A stretch of 62,918 nt of DNA from Betaproteobacteria bacterium (lineage in GTDB: Bacteria > Pseudomonadota > Gammaproteobacteria > Burkholderiales > SG8-41). Positions 61,981 through 62,918 of the stretch are shown here, in pieces. The notes below the pieces were generated by a model. It saw only the letters and a list, made by a program, of their open reading frames with translations. It searched no databases and was not told the origin of the DNA. The stretch is taken from the NCBI GenBank assembly GCA_021730905.1, contig JAKFYK010000014.1, positions 1-62,918 on the forward strand. Reading direction: 5' to 3'. Positions within the stretch are counted from its first letter, which is position 1. Every line of letters starts with the position of its first letter. The translations under genes were made by a program, and so were the position numbers.

Positions 61981-62631
61981 TCAAGTCAGCACTTGCAGCA
62001 AATGCTGAGCGAGTTTGTCGCTGATGGTCTCAATGGGTTCGACCACGCCGAGATCGGCGAGTTGCGTGACCTTCAACCCGGCAAAACCGCAGGGATTTAT
62101 GGCGTCGAAAGGGGTAAGGTCCATGTCGATATTGAGCGCGAGGCCGTGGTAGCAGCAGTCGTTCTTAATGCGCAGGCCAAGCGCGGCGATTTTTGCTTCA
62201 GTTTCATTAACCGTCACATACACACCCGGCGCGTCGCCGCGGTGGCGTGCGCTGATGCCATAACTGCCAAGCAAGTTTATCACGGCGTTTTCCATCTTCC
62301 GCACCAGTGGCCGCACGCTTAAGCCGCGCCGCTTCATGTCGAGCAGCAAATACGCCACAAGCTGGCCGGGGCCGTGGTAGGTGATTTGTCCGCCGCGGTC
62401 GATTTTTACCACGGGTATGCCGGTATCCGTGCGCAACAGATGTTCCACTTTGCCGGCAATGCCCTGTGTGTAGACCGGCGGATGCTGCAGCAGCCAGATT
62501 TCATCGGGCGTGGAAGTGTTGCGTTGCGCGGTAAATGTCTGCATTGCATGCCAGGTCGGCACATAATCCGCGATTCCAAGCTTGCGGACGGTCGGCGCAA
62601 CAGCGTGCGTTGTAGCGTTAGAGGAATCCAC
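61981..62631 (-). CDS. lipB: Octanoyltransferase LipB
   Basis: A 216-residue transferase with [35 protein letters not shown] (catalytic Lys and conserved His regions) and [26 protein letters not shown] (acyl Cys). It moves octanoate from acyl carrier protein to lipoyl domains. GTG 62631 is the best start by length; the longer frame to 62874 overlaps a divergent gene and has no family sequence. No strong ribosome-binding site is seen. Confidence 0.94.
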   Translation of the reverse strand: MDSSNATTHAVAPTVRKLGIADYVPTWHAMQTFTAQRNTSTPDEIWLLQHPPVYTQGIAGKVEHLLRTDTGIPVVKIDRGGQITYHGPGQLVAYLLLDMKRRGLSVRPLVRKMENAVINLLGSYGISARHRGDAPGVYVTVNETEAKIAALGLRIKNDCCYHGLALNIDMDLTPFDAINPCGFAGLKVTQLADLGVVEPIETISDKLAQHLLQVLT

Positions 62632-62700
62632 GTCGTCCGTTGTCCCGGTTGTTTGTCGGCGGGAACGGTAGCACAATGCCGCCTTTCGCGGGTTACGAAC

Positions 62701-62918
62701 ATGAATACCAAACAGGTTGAAAATGGGTTGCTGGTTGCAGTGGTTGCCGCCGTTATGAGCGTGGCCGGTCTCGCGCGGGCCGCCGAGGAGCCGTCGTACT
62801 CGGCCGATCTTGCGACGCTCTACCACGAACACCTGCGCGTGCTTTCGCTGCGCGACGCCTGCGTCACGGCGCAACCCGAAAAAAAAGCTGATGTAGGCGG
62901 GGCGTACGAGGACTGGCT
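62701..62918 (+). CDS. Secreted protein of unknown function, 5' end only
   Basis: The ORF runs off the window end after 72 residues. MNTKQVENGLLVAVVAAVMS is a plausible signal peptide, cut after LARAA. The mature start EEPSYSADLATLYHEHLRVL has a helical look, with one Cys (DACVTAQ). No ribosome-binding site is obvious. It is divergent from lipB, 69 bases away. No family is recognised. Confidence 0.55.
   Translation, partial: MNTKQVENGLLVAVVAAVMSVAGLARAAEEPSYSADLATLYHEHLRVLSLRDACVTAQPEKKADVGGAYEDW

Overview
The window is GC-rich chromosomal DNA, almost fully coding, and is best read as a betaproteobacterium. The evidence is the leuS-lptE-holA block with proA close by, a DUF934 protein and uroporphyrinogen methyltransferase behind the sulfite reductase, BPSS1780-type membrane proteins, and four intact Bug-type (tripartite tricarboxylate) solute receptors plus the relic of a fifth. 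I see no rRNA or tRNA gene, CRISPR array, prophage or insertion sequence. No genus can be named from the sequence alone.

Layout. 1-12.8 kb: ycaO, a 26-aa basic protein, a TfoX-N-like protein, a YqiA-like esterase, an ACP/acyl-AMP ligase/PlsC fusion, a secreted Kelch protein, an RNase II-like exonuclease, a TonB-like protein, aroE, mtgA and a metallo-beta-lactamase-fold hydrolase. 12.9-21.6 kb: a sulfur-oxidation (Sox) island, with methyltransferase-soxX-soxY-soxZ-soxA-Bug on the plus strand and soxC-soxD-NHL propeller-Bug-TauD-(Bug relic) on the minus strand. soxB is absent. 21.7-26.5 kb: a three-gene 2-oxoacid:ferredoxin oxidoreductase operon (FAD/FeS subunit, korA, korB). 26.7-31.5 kb: Bug, a carboxymuconolactone-decarboxylase-like protein, a class III CoA-transferase and a lipoyl-bearing dihydrolipoyl dehydrogenase. 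31.5-38 kb: proA, an orphan secreted protein, holA, lptE, leuS. 38-53 kb: FecR/SPOR protein, UvrD-type helicase, two paralogous membrane proteins, thrB, DUF2782, polA, a PaaK-like ligase, ybiB, an M23 peptidase, a DUF2059-like protein and a caspase-like protein. 53.3-59.8 kb: cysB divergent from cysI-DUF934-orf71-cobA, then a HAD hydrolase, a Bug receptor and a CbiX-type chelatase. 59.8-62.9 kb: DUF4197, a TlpA-like thioredoxin, lipA, lipB and the 5' end of a secreted protein.

Sulfur metabolism is the main theme. Sox proteins would oxidise thiosulfate or sulfane sulfur in the periplasm. A TauD-family dioxygenase could release sulfite from sulfonates. CysI reduces sulfite using siroheme made with CobA and CbiX. 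The usual partners soxB, cysH and cysDN are not in the window. lipA and lipB make the lipoyl cofactor carried by the E3 subunit encoded at 29.7-31.5 kb.

The least expected signal is a short AT-rich repeat, consensus TAAGTATTTGTTTTTA (complement TAAAAACAAATACTTA). There are about ten good copies in 63 kb, in both orientations. Most abut start or stop codons. One lies in frame inside polA and another forms the first codons of the Kelch gene. Other structures worth a second look are a mirrored octamer repeat over the soxA start, a palindromic insert inside leuS, a SoxY without the GGCGG tail, and a decayed Bug gene.
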